Below, piece after piece: positions 18,745 through 29,487 of a stretch of DNA of 64,000 bases. This DNA comes from Pseudomonas graminis (GTDB taxonomy: Bacteria > Pseudomonadota > Gammaproteobacteria > Pseudomonadales > Pseudomonadaceae): positions 62,001 through 126,000 of the forward strand of contig NZ_MDEN01000058.1 of assembly GCF_001705435.1 (NCBI RefSeq), given 5' to 3'. The notes under the pieces are model-generated. The model was not told the origin of the DNA and made no database searches. It was given only the letters and a program-made list of their open reading frames with translations. The position numbers were made by a program, and so were the translations under genes. Each line of letters begins with the position of its first letter. The first letter of the stretch is position 1.

Positions 18745-20814
18745 TTATTTCACAGTCTTAGGCGCCTTGCCTGAACGCATCTGCTCCAGCAACCCGGTGC
18801 ACTGGTTAGGCGCGTCGCCGCTGCTCGGTGCCACCAGTGCCAGCAATCCCGCCGCCGGTCCGACTGCAGCGCCCAACAGCACCATGCCCGCGCCGCGCAG
18901 CAACAGCGGACCTGACTCAACACCCGCGTTGGGTTTGCTGAACGGCCCACGCACATACAGCGGCGAACGCAGGGAGAAGACCCGGAAGCCTTTCGACTCG
19001 GGCGTCACCTTCATGTCCAGTTGCTCGGTCTTCAGGTTCGCCGTGCCATCGACGTAAATAATCGCGTTCTCGGTATCGAACACAAACACCTTGGTGCTCG
19101 CCAAGCCGTCCTTGAAGCCGACATCGGTGGCCGCACAGTTGATCTTCACGTCCTTGTCGCCGAACAGCTTGCCCACCACGTAGTTGCCAACGTTCAGGCC
19201 CGCAATCTCCATCAGGCCACGGCTGACGGCGCCGTCGTTGATCAGCATCTTCAGCTCGCCGTTGGACGTGCCCAGCAACGCTGCCACCGAATTCCCACGG
19301 CCACTGAGGTCGGCATCACCGTTGAGCTCACCAAAGCTGGTTTTCATCGGTTCGAAGGTGGGGAACAGCTGCTTGAGCTTGAAGCCGCGAGCCGACAGTT
19401 TCGCGCGGCCCTCCAGCGGCTGGGTGTGCCCGTTGAGCTTGATGTCGGCGTCGAGCTTGCCGCCTGCCACACCAAACCGCAGCGGTTCCAGACTCAGCAC
19501 ACCATCGTTGAGCACCACGTGGGTATACAGGTCCGTGAACGGCAGGTCGGCGCTCTGCACGATGCGCTTGCCGGTGAACTCGACGTCGGCGTCCATGGCA
19601 GCCCAGCGGTCGGTCTTGAACTCCTCGACCGGCAGCACCTTGCCTGTCGGCTGCTTGCTCTCGCCGCCCCGGGTTTTCTGCTCGGCATTGGAATCGGCGC
19701 CAATCAGCGGCTTGAGGTCCGCCATCAGCAGTTGGTTGGACACCAGCGCGCCGGTCAGCTTGGGGCGAGTTTCGCTGGCGGCGAAGCCGAGATCACCGTG
19801 GATGTCGCTGTCGCCGATCTTGCCGTTGAAGCCCTTGTACTGGAACGACGCACCCGCCGGGTCGTGCAGTTTCGCGATCAGGCGGCCGTCTGTGGAGTAC
19901 GGAGGGGAATCCGGCAGCGTCACGCCGGTCAGCGGATAGAGATTGCTGAGGCTGTCGCCGGAGAGTTTTAGGCGCAGGTCCAGTTCACCCAGATTCTGCG
20001 GATCGGTAACCGTGCCTGCAATCGCAACACGCAAGGCACCCGCGCTGACGTCGGCCTGCACCGGGAATGGCAACGCCGCGTCTTTCAGCGCCAGCAGTCC
20101 ACCTACCTTGCCGCTGCCGTTGAGTTTCTGGCCGTGGTACTGGCCTTTGGCAGTAAAGCCGAAGGCATAGTCCTGAGCCGAAGCGCCCTTGTCCTGAACC
20201 TTCTTCGCCTCGCTGCTGCCGACGATGTCGCTGTAGGGGATCGGCTTGCCCAGCATGTCGATGACGACATCGACGGCCGTGTTGATCTTCTGGTCGTTGT
20301 AGCTCACGAAGCCTTTGTCGAAGCCGATCGAGCCGATGTCGACCACCCAGCTCGACGGTTTGGCGTTCGGGTCGCTCTTGGGCAGATCAAAGACCCAGTT
20401 GGCGCGGCCATCGGCCAGACGCTCGATCTTCGCGTTGGGCTCGGTCAGGTTGATACGCGGGATGACCACGCGCTGGGCCAGCAACGGCAAGGGAGACAAA
20501 CGCAGGTCGACGCGCTTGAGCGTGACCATCTGCGGCGTCTTTGACCATTCCGGGTTGCCCAGTGCGATGTCTTCCGCCGACAGGTGCGGCCACGGCACCC
20601 AGGCGCGCCAGCCGCCTTCATCGGGCTCGCGGTGCCAGCTCACGGCCAGATTGCCGTTGATGGCAAAGGGACGATGGAGTTCTGCAGACACCTTCTCGTT
20701 GATGGTCGGCTTGAGTCGGTTCCAGTCGAACGTGGCGATCACAATGATCAGAATCACCAGCAACAGCAGCAGGATTGCGGCTGTCCAGGCGAAGATTTTA
20801 CGGCCTCGCGTCAT
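18745..20814 (-). CDS. AsmA family protein
   Basis: A 689-residue inner-membrane-anchored periplasmic protein. The start at 20814 (MTRGRKIFAWTAAILLLLLV) follows a strong GGGGAG site; the frame open to 21027 has no support upstream. Residues 8-30 are the membrane anchor, and the conserved AsmA start FDWNRLKPTINEKVSAELHRPF follows at about 31-52. The C-terminal AsmA domain is seen in LSARGFKLKQLFPT, GELNGDADLSGRGNSVAALLGTSNG and SRGLMEIAGLNVGNYV. AsmA-like proteins are large bridge-like lipid-transfer proteins between inner and outer membrane. It stands alone, divergent from the small secreted protein. Confidence 0.9.
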   Translation of the reverse strand: MTRGRKIFAWTAAILLLLLVILIIVIATFDWNRLKPTINEKVSAELHRPFAINGNLAVSWHREPDEGGWRAWVPWPHLSAEDIALGNPEWSKTPQMVTLKRVDLRLSPLPLLAQRVVIPRINLTEPNAKIERLADGRANWVFDLPKSDPNAKPSSWVVDIGSIGFDKGFVSYNDQKINTAVDVVIDMLGKPIPYSDIVGSSEAKKVQDKGASAQDYAFGFTAKGQYHGQKLNGSGKVGGLLALKDAALPFPVQADVSAGALRVAIAGTVTDPQNLGELDLRLKLSGDSLSNLYPLTGVTLPDSPPYSTDGRLIAKLHDPAGASFQYKGFNGKIGDSDIHGDLGFAASETRPKLTGALVSNQLLMADLKPLIGADSNAEQKTRGGESKQPTGKVLPVEEFKTDRWAAMDADVEFTGKRIVQSADLPFTDLYTHVVLNDGVLSLEPLRFGVAGGKLDADIKLNGHTQPLEGRAKLSARGFKLKQLFPTFEPMKTSFGELNGDADLSGRGNSVAALLGTSNGELKMLINDGAVSRGLMEIAGLNVGNYVVGKLFGDKDVKINCAATDVGFKDGLASTKVFVFDTENAIIYVDGTANLKTEQLDMKVTPESKGFRVFSLRSPLYVRGPFSKPNAGVESGPLLLRGAGMVLLGAAVGPAAGLLALVAPSSGDAPNQCTGLLEQMRSGKAPKTVK

Positions 20815-21130
20815 TGCGTTGTCTCCCCAAAAACCGATGCGCCATCCAGGGCGCGTCTCGTACGTCGTAACGCTTCGACTGAGAAAAGCCGCGTCGGTTT
20901 GATCAAATCTGTATTCAAGGCCAGAAAAGTTCCGCACCCCACCGATACCGTACGTCCAGACGGGCTTGGCGATCCCTCTGAAACTCGCTGAAAGGCCCGC
21001 CAGGCAACGAGTCCAGAGGCGCATCATTTCTGTCGATGGTCACCATCAGCTCGCTGAACTTCTTTATCAGGCGGGCAGCGGTAAAATCGCCAGCACGTTC
21101 ACATCACCCTTTACACCCGAGCATCCTTCC
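20815..21130. other. divergent intergenic region between asmA-like and small secreted protein genes
   Basis: About 316 bases with no credible gene. They must carry both divergent promoters. I see no repeat, strong hairpin or recognisable operator in this stretch. Confidence 0.4.
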
Positions 21131-21352
21131 ATGAAACGCCAGTTGATTGCCCTGACCCTTTCCCTGCTTGCCTCGAGCGCGTTCGCGATGCCTGCCAGCG
21201 AACAAGCGATCCTCGGCGAAGCAAAGGCGACACAGCATTCCGGTTTGCCGACCCTTGCGCAGGACGGCCCCGACCGATTGATCAATCAATATCAGCGCGT
21301 CGCCGAAAACGGCCCTGATCGGCTGATTCAGCAGTATCAGCGCGTTTCCTGA
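21131..21352 (+). CDS. small secreted protein with repeated GPDRLI-QYQRV motif
   Basis: A 73-residue precursor. Residues 1-19 (MKRQLIALTLSLLASSAFA) are a clear signal peptide. The mature 54 residues end in two copies of a 15-residue unit: DGPDRLINQYQRVAE at 46-60 and NGPDRLIQQYQRVS to the end. Start chosen at the signal peptide; the open frame upstream to 20966 is unlikely. I believe similar secreted proteins with different copy numbers exist in Pseudomonas, but I know no function. It is followed by a REPIN and a terminator and is divergent from asmA. Confidence 0.75.
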   Translation: MKRQLIALTLSLLASSAFAMPASEQAILGEAKATQHSGLPTLAQDGPDRLINQYQRVAENGPDRLIQQYQRVS

Positions 21353-21373
21353 TTTTTACCCGCTCCGTCAAAA

Positions 21374-21447
21374 GCTTCCCGGCTGAAGCCAGTCCTACAG
21401 AAACAACGCGGCGCTTGTTAGTGGGACCGGCTTAAGCCGGGAAGAGG
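21374..21447. repeat. REPIN, CTTCCCGGCTGAAGCC family
   Basis: GCTTCCCGGCTGAAGCCAGT at 21374 faces GGGACCGGCTTAAGCCGGGA ending near 21447. Same family as the array at 12704-13379. Confidence 0.85.
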
Positions 21448-21492
21448 CCGGTCAGATCAACCAAAAATCGGCACGACAAAAAACATGTGAAC

Positions 21493-21519
21493 AGCCCGGC
21501 CCTGATCGCCGGGCTTTTT
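21493..21519 (+). terminator. rho-independent terminator
   Basis: AGCCCGGC and GCCGGGCT pair around CCTGATC and are followed by TTTTA. It lies 140 bases after the small secreted protein gene, beyond the REPIN, and before the TetR gene. Confidence 0.8.
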
Positions 21520-21579
21520 ATTGCCCGACGTCAAACCGGGTTCGACGCCACGCAAACGCATTTGCTAGAGTTGCGGCCC

Positions 21580-22236
21580 ATGCCTCTATCAGATACACGC
21601 CCCATGCTGCCCCGCGCCGAACAGAAACAGCAGACTCGCCATGCCCTGCTCGATGCAGCCCGGGGCCTGATGGAGAGCGGACGCGGTTTCGGCAGTCTGA
21701 GCCTGCGCGAAGTGGCGAAAACCGCCGGCATCGTGCCCACCGGTTTCTATCGGCACTTCGATGACATGGACCACCTCGGCCTGGCGCTGGTCAGCGAAGT
21801 CGGTCAGACCTTCCGCGAAACCATCCGCCGCGTGCGCCACAACGACAACATCGACAGCGGCATCATCGACGCCTCCATCCGCATCTTTCTGGACGTCGTG
21901 GCCGCCAACCGCTCGCAGTTTCTGTTCCTGGCGCGCGAACAATACGGCGGCTCGCTGAAGGTCCGACAGGCGCTCGGTGCGCTGCGCGAAGGCATCATCG
22001 CCGACCTCGCGACCGACTTGGCGTCGATGCCCAAATTCCATCACCTGAACACCGACGACCTCTCGGTCATGGCCGACCTGGTGGTGAAAAGCGTGTTTGC
22101 CATGCTTCCGGAGCTGATCGACCCGCCGCCCCCGGCATTGGCCGAACATTTGACCCCCCGCGCGAAAATCACTCAGCAACTGCGCTTTATCTTCATCGGC
22201 GCCAAGCGTTGGCAGGGATTGGGCAGCACCGAGTGA
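21580..22236 (+). CDS. TetR family regulator, FabR/DesT-like
   Basis: A 218-residue TetR regulator. The helix-turn-helix is GFGSLSLREVAKTAGIVPTGFYRHFDDMDHLG, which is close in wording to E. coli FabR (SLSLREVAREAGIAP.. FYRHF). FabR and Pseudomonas DesT sense the saturated/unsaturated acyl-CoA balance and repress unsaturated fatty-acid genes. It lies directly before ureE, the position of DesT in P. aeruginosa as I recall, but no desaturase or oxidoreductase gene is beside it here. Starts at 21580 (MPLSDTRPMLPRAEQ) or 21604 (MLPRAEQ) are both possible; neither has a strong ribosome site. Confidence 0.82.
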   Translation: MPLSDTRPMLPRAEQKQQTRHALLDAARGLMESGRGFGSLSLREVAKTAGIVPTGFYRHFDDMDHLGLALVSEVGQTFRETIRRVRHNDNIDSGIIDASIRIFLDVVAANRSQFLFLAREQYGGSLKVRQALGALREGIIADLATDLASMPKFHHLNTDDLSVMADLVVKSVFAMLPELIDPPPPALAEHLTPRAKITQQLRFIFIGAKRWQGLGSTE

Positions 22237-22283
22237 GCCGCGACGCTTCACTCCTCTGCAACACGGCCTCATGACCCTCCCTT

Positions 22284-22300
22284 CGCACCACGGAGGTGCG
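22284..22300. promoter_or_regulatory. NtrC-type binding site upstream of ureE
   Basis: CGCACC-ACGGA-GGTGCG is a perfect inverted repeat with the five-base spacer of NtrC sites (TGCACC-N5-GGTGCA). It is centred about 128 bases before the expected transcription start of the sigma-54 promoter at 22393-22409, a normal enhancer distance. Confidence 0.7.
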
Positions 22301-22392
22301 CCTTCGCAACTGACGCACCGATAAGTCGCACTGAGGTGATCAGTACAGCCCTTACTGCACCGTATTCTGGCAATTTCTGCCCTGTCCATCTG

Positions 22393-22409
22393 TTGGCAAG
22401 CCACTTGCT
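22393..22409 (+). promoter_or_regulatory. sigma-54 promoter of ureEFG-ureJ
   Basis: TTGGCAAG-CCAC-TTGCT matches the -24/-12 consensus YTGGCACG-N4-TTGCW at all but one position, with exact GG-N10-GC spacing. The start of transcription would be near 22420, about 26 bases before the ureE ATG. With the NtrC-like site upstream this predicts nitrogen-limitation control of urease maturation. Confidence 0.8.
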
Positions 22410-22445
22410 CTAGCCCTTGCATCGCACATTGCTGGAAGCTTTCTG

Positions 22446-22946
22446 ATGCTGGTGATTCATCAACGGGTCGAACCTCAGGCTGAATGGGCCGCAGAGCTGC
22501 ATTTGATATTCGAGGCGCGGAGCAAAAGCCGGCTGCGCTGTTTCAGTGGCGAGGGCGAAGACGTCGGGCTGTTCCTTGAGCGGGGCCAGCCGCCGCTGCG
22601 TGATGGCGACTTTCTCAAGGCTGAAGACGGGCGGATCGTGCGTGTTTGCGCGCGCCCCGAGCAACTGATGCACGTGACGTGCAGCAACACGTTCGAGCTG
22701 ACCCGGGCGGCGTATCACTTGGGCAACCGCCATGTGGCACTGCAAGTAGGCGACGGCTGGCTGCGTCTGCTCGACGACTACGTGCTCAAGGCCATGCTCG
22801 ATCAACTGGGCGCCACGACCGAATCCATCGAAGCCCCCTTCCAGCCCGAGCACGGCGCCTATGGCGGCGGCCATCACCATTCGCGCGCCGGTGAGGAAGA
22901 TTTCAATTACGCGCCGCGCATTCATCAATTCGGCGTACGCACGTGA
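22446..22946 (+). CDS. ureE: urease accessory protein UreE (nickel metallochaperone)
   Basis: A 166-residue UreE. The N-terminal peptide-binding-like domain spans about 1-70 and the metal-binding domain (AYHLGNRHVALQVGDGWLRLLDDYVLKAMLDQLG) about 95-140. The conserved interfacial nickel histidine is in GNRHVALQ. The tail has a modest histidine cluster (GGGHHHSRAGEED), much shorter than that of Klebsiella. GCTGGAAGCTTTCTG is the ribosome site. It delivers nickel to UreG. The stop overlaps the ureF start by four bases. Confidence 0.95.
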   Translation: MLVIHQRVEPQAEWAAELHLIFEARSKSRLRCFSGEGEDVGLFLERGQPPLRDGDFLKAEDGRIVRVCARPEQLMHVTCSNTFELTRAAYHLGNRHVALQVGDGWLRLLDDYVLKAMLDQLGATTESIEAPFQPEHGAYGGGHHHSRAGEEDFNYAPRIHQFGVRT

Positions 22947-23617
22947 ACGCAGCCTGGGCGCTGCTGCGTCTGGCCAGCCCCCAACTGCCGATCGGCGGCT
23001 ACAGCTATTCCCAGGGCCTGGAAATGGCGGTCGAGCAATCGACCGTCCACGACTCGGCCAGCGCCGCCCGCTGGATTGGCGACCAGTTGCTGCTCAACCT
23101 TGCACGATTCGAGGCGCCGCTTTTACTGGCGCACTGCACGGCGGCTGCCGAAGACGACTGGGCGGCCTTGTTGCAATTGAGCGAAGAGCATCGCGCCAGC
23201 CGCGAAACCCGCGAACTGCATCTGGAAAGCCGGCAGATGGGCTACTCGCTGCAGCAATTGCTCAACGGTCTGCCGGAAATGGATCAGCCCGCGCGGGACT
23301 TTCTACAGCGTATGGGTGAGCCACATCTGGCGCTGGGTTGGGCACTGGCCGCGCGCGCCTGGCAGATCAGCCCTCAGGACGCGCTCGCTGCCTGGCTCTG
23401 GAGCTGGCTCGAAAACCAGTTGGCGGTGCTGATGAAAACCCTGCCACTGGGGCAGCAAGCTGCACAGCGCCTGACCAGTGAGTTGCTGCCGCTGCTGCAG
23501 AAGGCCCGGCACGACGCGAACGTACTGAATCCTGAACACATCGGCAGCGCGCCATTCGGTCTGGCGCTGGCGAGCATGAACCATGAGCGGCAGTACAGCC
23601 GCCTGTTCCGATCATGA
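22943..23617 (+). CDS. ureF: urease accessory protein UreF
   Basis: A 224-residue all-helical UreF, the bridge between UreD and UreG in the apourease activation complex. The start is GTG at 22943, in a GTGA overlap with the ureE stop. Family signatures are LASPQLPIGGYSYSQGLEMAVE at residues 9-30 and the C-terminal PFGLALASMNHERQYSRLFRS, whose end is needed for UreD binding in other species. Length and order are normal. Confidence 0.95.
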   Translation: MNAAWALLRLASPQLPIGGYSYSQGLEMAVEQSTVHDSASAARWIGDQLLLNLARFEAPLLLAHCTAAAEDDWAALLQLSEEHRASRETRELHLESRQMGYSLQQLLNGLPEMDQPARDFLQRMGEPHLALGWALAARAWQISPQDALAAWLWSWLENQLAVLMKTLPLGQQAAQRLTSELLPLLQKARHDANVLNPEHIGSAPFGLALASMNHERQYSRLFRS

Positions 23618-23675
23618 GGTGGCTGCCATCGCCGCAGTACCTCGAACCGTACACCATGCTTAACGGAGAGAACGA

Positions 23676-24290
23676 ATGAACAGCCAACCTTTGCGCGTCG
23701 GCATCGGCGGTCCGGTCGGGTCCGGCAAGACCGCGCTGACGCTCGCGCTGTGCCTGGCCCTGCGCGATCGTTACAACCTCGCGGTGGTCACCAACGATAT
23801 CTACACCCGTGAAGACGCTGATTTTCTGGTGCGCAATGAAGCACTGGCGCCCGAGCGCATCATCGGCGTCGAAACCGGTGGCTGCCCGCACACGGCGATC
23901 CGCGAAGACGCTTCGATCAATCTGGAAGCGGTCGACCAGCTCAATCGGCGCTTCGAGGGGCTGGACCTGATCATCGTCGAATCCGGCGGCGACAACCTGT
24001 CGGCGACGTTCAGCCCGGAGCTGTCGGACCTCACCATTTATGTGATCGACGTGTCGGCCGGCGACAAGCTGCCGCGCAAGGGCGGCCCGGGCATCTGTAA
24101 ATCCGATCTGCTGGTGATCAACAAGATCGACCTCGCGCCGCTGGTGGGTGCATCGCTGGACATGATGGACCGCGACACGAAGAAGATGCGCGGCGACAAG
24201 CCGTTCGTGTTCAGCAACCAGAAAACCGGTCACGGCCTGGAGCAGATCATCGCGTTCATCGAGCGCCAGGGTCTGCTGACTGCGGCCTGA
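23676..24290 (+). CDS. ureG: urease accessory GTPase UreG
   Basis: A 204-residue SIMIBI-class GTPase that couples GTP hydrolysis to nickel insertion. The P-loop is [11 protein letters not shown] at residues 10-20. The conserved nickel-binding CPH motif appears as [13 protein letters not shown], and [11 protein letters not shown] is the guanine-specificity loop. AACGGAGAGAACGA precedes the ATG. It lies third in ureEFG; ureJ follows after about 50 bases. Confidence 0.97.
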   Translation: MNSQPLRVGIGGPVGSGKTALTLALCLALRDRYNLAVVTNDIYTREDADFLVRNEALAPERIIGVETGGCPHTAIREDASINLEAVDQLNRRFEGLDLIIVESGGDNLSATFSPELSDLTIYVIDVSAGDKLPRKGGPGICKSDLLVINKIDLAPLVGASLDMMDRDTKKMRGDKPFVFSNQKTGHGLEQIIAFIERQGLLTAA

Positions 24291-24339
24291 TTTCGTCCAC
24301 CCAAATGGCTAACACCCAAGTGAAGCAAGGAATTCATTC

Positions 24340-24912
24340 ATGAACGGCAAAAAAGTATTCGGCGCGTTGGCGCTGCTCCTCGTTCCGGCGCTGGCCTTCG
24401 CCCACCCCGGCCATGATGAAAGCGGTCTTGTGGCCGGCATCAGCCATCCACTGGGCGGCATCGATCACCTGCTGGCGATGATCGCTGTCGGGCTTTGGGC
24501 TGCACAGCAAAAAGGCGCCGCGCGCTGGGCGCTGCCGTGCACGTTTGTCGGCACCATGCTGATGGGCGGCTTGCTCGGGTTTGAAGGCCTGGCATTGCCG
24601 GCACTGGAGAGCGGCATTGCGGCATCGGTGTTTGCATTGGGCCTGGCGGTCGCGCTGGCCGTACGCCCGCCACTGTTCATGGCTGTAGCAGCGACGGCGC
24701 TGTTTGCGCTGTTCCACGGCGTCGCCCACGGTCTGGAGCTCCCTGAAATGTCGAGCCCGTGGGGCTATGCCCTCGGATTCGTCGGCGCGACGGCTGCGCT
24801 GCATGCAGCGGGTTATGCCGTGGTGCGGTTTCTGCCAACCGCGGCGGCACCAGTGGTGCGGATCGCAGGTGCGCTGTCGGCCGCAGCCGGCATCTGGTTG
24901 TTCGCGGGCTAA
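24340..24912 (+). CDS. ureJ: HupE/UreJ family membrane protein (probable nickel permease)
   Basis: A 190-residue protein with a signal-like N-terminus (MNGKKVFGALALLLVPALAFA) followed by HPGHD and five to six membrane helices. The family motif HPLGGIDHLLAM is at residues 37-48, with further membrane histidines (LFHGVAHGLE). HupE/UreJ proteins are secondary permeases for nickel or cobalt; beside ureEFG a role in nickel supply to urease is likely. Probably co-transcribed with ureG from the sigma-54 promoter. Confidence 0.9.
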   Translation: MNGKKVFGALALLLVPALAFAHPGHDESGLVAGISHPLGGIDHLLAMIAVGLWAAQQKGAARWALPCTFVGTMLMGGLLGFEGLALPALESGIAASVFALGLAVALAVRPPLFMAVAATALFALFHGVAHGLELPEMSSPWGYALGFVGATAALHAAGYAVVRFLPTAAAPVVRIAGALSAAAGIWLFAG

Positions 24913-24932
24913 ACCATGCCCTATAGGGTTCG

Positions 24933-24954
24933 GCGGGGATCAATCGATCCCCGC
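24933..24954 (+). terminator. possible terminator after ureJ
   Basis: GCGGGGATC pairs perfectly with GATCCCCGC around AATC, 20 bases after the ureJ stop. No T-run follows, so it may be a rho-type or stabilising hairpin. Confidence 0.5.
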
Positions 24955-25018
24955 TGCCCCGCTCGCCTCACCTCCTGCTACCATGTCGCGCAATTTGCCA
25001 CTGCCGTGACGCCATCCA

Positions 25019-26155
25019 ATGCCTGACGCTTCCCTCCCCACCGCCAAGTCTGAACTGTCCGCCCTGTTCACTGAGCTGCAGCAGCACTTCATGCGCGTGG
25101 TCGTGCCGTTGTGGCAGGGCCCGGGGTGGAATGCCGAGATGGCGTTGCCGTTCGAGGCGCTCGACGCCCAGCATCGGCCTTTGCCGCCACAGCGCTACCG
25201 GGCCATGGCCTGTGCGCGTCAGCTGTTTCTGTTTTCAAGCCTGATCGATCACCCCGACGTGCCCGACGCCGCCACCCGCGCGGCCGCGCTGTTTCGTTCG
25301 TTGCAGCAGCACTTTCACGACGCCGAGGACGGCGGCTGGTTTTACAGCATTGATCCACAGGGCGCACCGCTGGATCGCCGCAAGGATCTCTACACTCACG
25401 CCTTCATCGTCTTCGCCTGCGCGCACTACTGGGGCAAGGTCCGTGAGCCGTTTGTGGAGTCGGTGCTTAATGCCGCGCTGAACGTGGTCGCCGAACGCTT
25501 CGCCGATGGCGATGGCTTGTACGAATCCGTGCTGGCCGAGGATTGGTCTTCGCTCAACGCCGGCGCGCTGCAAAACCCGCTGATGCATCTGGCCGAAGCA
25601 TTTCTCGGCACCTTGGCCGTGCGTGATGACGCTGACACGCTGGCGGCGCTGGATGCCCTGGTAGAAGCCATGCAGCGACGCTTCGTGGACGTCGATCACG
25701 GCGTCATGCTGGAGAAACCGCTGGACGCTGTGGATAACTGGTCCGAGCCGGGTCATCAGTTTGAATGGTTTTATCTGCTGGCATCGTCCGCGCGTCTGCG
25801 GAGCACGCCGCTGTATCGCTCGCTGGAGACTGCATTCGCCCACGCCGAAGCACAGGGTGTCGACCAGACGACTGGCGCGGTCGCGGCGATGCTGGAAGTG
25901 GACGGTTCGGTGAAAGACGGCACGCAGCGCATCTGGGCTCAGGCTGAATACCTGCGCGCGCTGACGTTACGGCCTGAGAGCGAACATCTGCTGGCGCGCC
26001 AATTGACTGCGCTGCAAACGCAGTTTCTGCACCCCACCGGCTGGAACGAGTGCCTCGACAGCCAGGGGCAGATCAGCCGCAGCGACATGCCGTCGACAAC
26101 GCCGTATCACCTGGCGACCTGCTACATCGGGCTGGCCGAGTTTTTTATCGGCTGA
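25019..26155 (+). CDS. AGE family epimerase/isomerase
   Basis: A 378-residue (alpha/alpha)6-barrel sugar isomerase of the N-acylglucosamine 2-epimerase superfamily. Typical segments are RRKDLYTHAFIVFACAHYWG, LNAGALQNPLMHLAEAFLGT, HQFEWFYLLA and QRIWAQAEYLRALTL, which carry the conserved Arg, His and Glu residues of the central cavity. Characterised bacterial members interconvert mannose and fructose or GlcNAc and ManNAc. Length fits D-mannose isomerase/YihS-like enzymes, but the substrate is unproven. It stands alone between ureJ and a REPIN. Confidence 0.87.
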   Translation: MPDASLPTAKSELSALFTELQQHFMRVVVPLWQGPGWNAEMALPFEALDAQHRPLPPQRYRAMACARQLFLFSSLIDHPDVPDAATRAAALFRSLQQHFHDAEDGGWFYSIDPQGAPLDRRKDLYTHAFIVFACAHYWGKVREPFVESVLNAALNVVAERFADGDGLYESVLAEDWSSLNAGALQNPLMHLAEAFLGTLAVRDDADTLAALDALVEAMQRRFVDVDHGVMLEKPLDAVDNWSEPGHQFEWFYLLASSARLRSTPLYRSLETAFAHAEAQGVDQTTGAVAAMLEVDGSVKDGTQRIWAQAEYLRALTLRPESEHLLARQLTALQTQFLHPTGWNECLDSQGQISRSDMPSTTPYHLATCYIGLAEFFIG

Positions 26156-26199
26156 GCTGATTCCCTGATGGTCATCCCATCAGAGATTGGCGGCGCCCC

Positions 26200-26294
26200 C
26201 TGTGGGAGCGAGCTTGCTCGCGAATGGGCAGGTACATCCGCTAAATATTCAGCGGTTGGAATGCCGTCTTCGTGAGCAAGCTCACTCCCACATG
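26200..26294. repeat. REPIN, GTGGGAGCGAGCTTGCTCGC family
   Basis: CTGTGGGAGCGAGCTTGCTC at 26200 faces CGTGAGCAAGCTCACTCCCA at about 26271-26290; about 50 bases lie between. No gene inside. Confidence 0.88.
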
Positions 26295-26355
26295 GACGGC
26301 GCTGCCCTCTGGAACGCGCCGCGTGTCGGGCGACGCTAATCTCCTAAAACCCTAC

Positions 26356-27842
<1,487 letters not shown>

Positions 27843-27875
27843 AAAAAAGCCCCGGAAGTTATCCACCCGGGGCTT
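27843..27875 (-). terminator. terminator of the amino-acid ABC transporter operon
   Basis: On the minus strand AAGCCCCGG pairs with CCGGGGCTT, followed by a six-base T-run, 24 bases after the livF stop. The loop carries TTATCCACC. Confidence 0.88.
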
Positions 27876-27898
27876 GTTTGAGCCGCATTGATCAGCAA

Positions 27899-28611
<713 letters not shown>

Positions 28612-28615
<4 letters not shown>

Positions 28616-29487
28616 ACCAACTCCTCTTCATCAGCGCCCAGATATGCGGCGATCACTTTCGGATCGTTGCGGATCTGCTCCGGTTTACCCTTGGCGATCA
28701 CGTTGCCGTGGTCGAGCACGACGATGTCGTCGGAAATGCCCATGACCATGCCCATGTCGTGCTCGATCAGCACGATGGTCATGTCGTGATCGTCGCGCAG
28801 GTGGCGAATCATGCCGCTCAACGCCTCGGTTTCCTGTGGGTTCAAGCCGGCTGCCGGTTCGTCCAGGCAGATGACCTGCGGACGCGTGCACATCGCCCGC
28901 GCGATCTCCAGACGGCGTTGCTGGCCGTAGGAAAGCTCACCGGCCAGACGGTTCGCGCAGTCCACCAGATCCACCACTTCGAGCCAGTAGAACGCGGTGT
29001 TCATGGCGTCTTCTTCGGCCTTGCGATAGGCCTTGGTGTTGAGGATGCCGGCCAGCATGTTGCGATTGACCCACATGTGCTGTGCGACCAGCAGGTTCTC
29101 GACGACGGACATTTCCTTGAACAGGCGAATGTTCTGGAAGGTACGCGCAAGCCCCGCACGGTTTACCAGGTGCGTGCCGCCAAACATTTTGTAGTACAGG
29201 CGGCTGCCGAAGCGCTTGGGCGAAGCGAAGTCAGCGGCGCGAAATTGTTCGCCGAGCAACTGAATGACGTTGGTTTTCTTGCCCCGCGCGTTGAGCTCGA
29301 TGCGCCCGCCGGTGGCTTTGTAGAAACCGGTCAGGCAGTTGAACACCGTGGTCTTGCCGGCGCCGTTCGGGCCGATGAGGGCGAAGATCGAGTTGCGCCG
29401 CACTTGCAGGCTGACGTCGCTGAGGGCCTTGATTCCGCCGAAGTGCATCATCAGGTTTTCGACGGACAGAACGATTTCGTCGCTCAT
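28612..29487 (-). CDS. livG: branched-chain/polar amino-acid ABC transporter ATPase LivG
   Basis: A 291-residue ABC ATPase. Walker A GPNGAGKTT is near residues 38-46. An insertion typical of LivG/BraF (GRKTNVIQ... HLVNRAGLARTFQNIRLF) follows, then LSYGQQRRLEIARAM and Walker B VICLDEPAAGLNP. An ATG at 29487 overlaps the livM stop by one base, while GTG at 29490 immediately before it would overlap by four; both are plausible starts. Partner of LivF at the permease pair. Confidence 0.93.

Noticed and set aside
25731..25740. TGTGGATAA, a DnaA box on the minus strand
   Set aside because: Inside the AGE epimerase coding region and isolated; likely chance.
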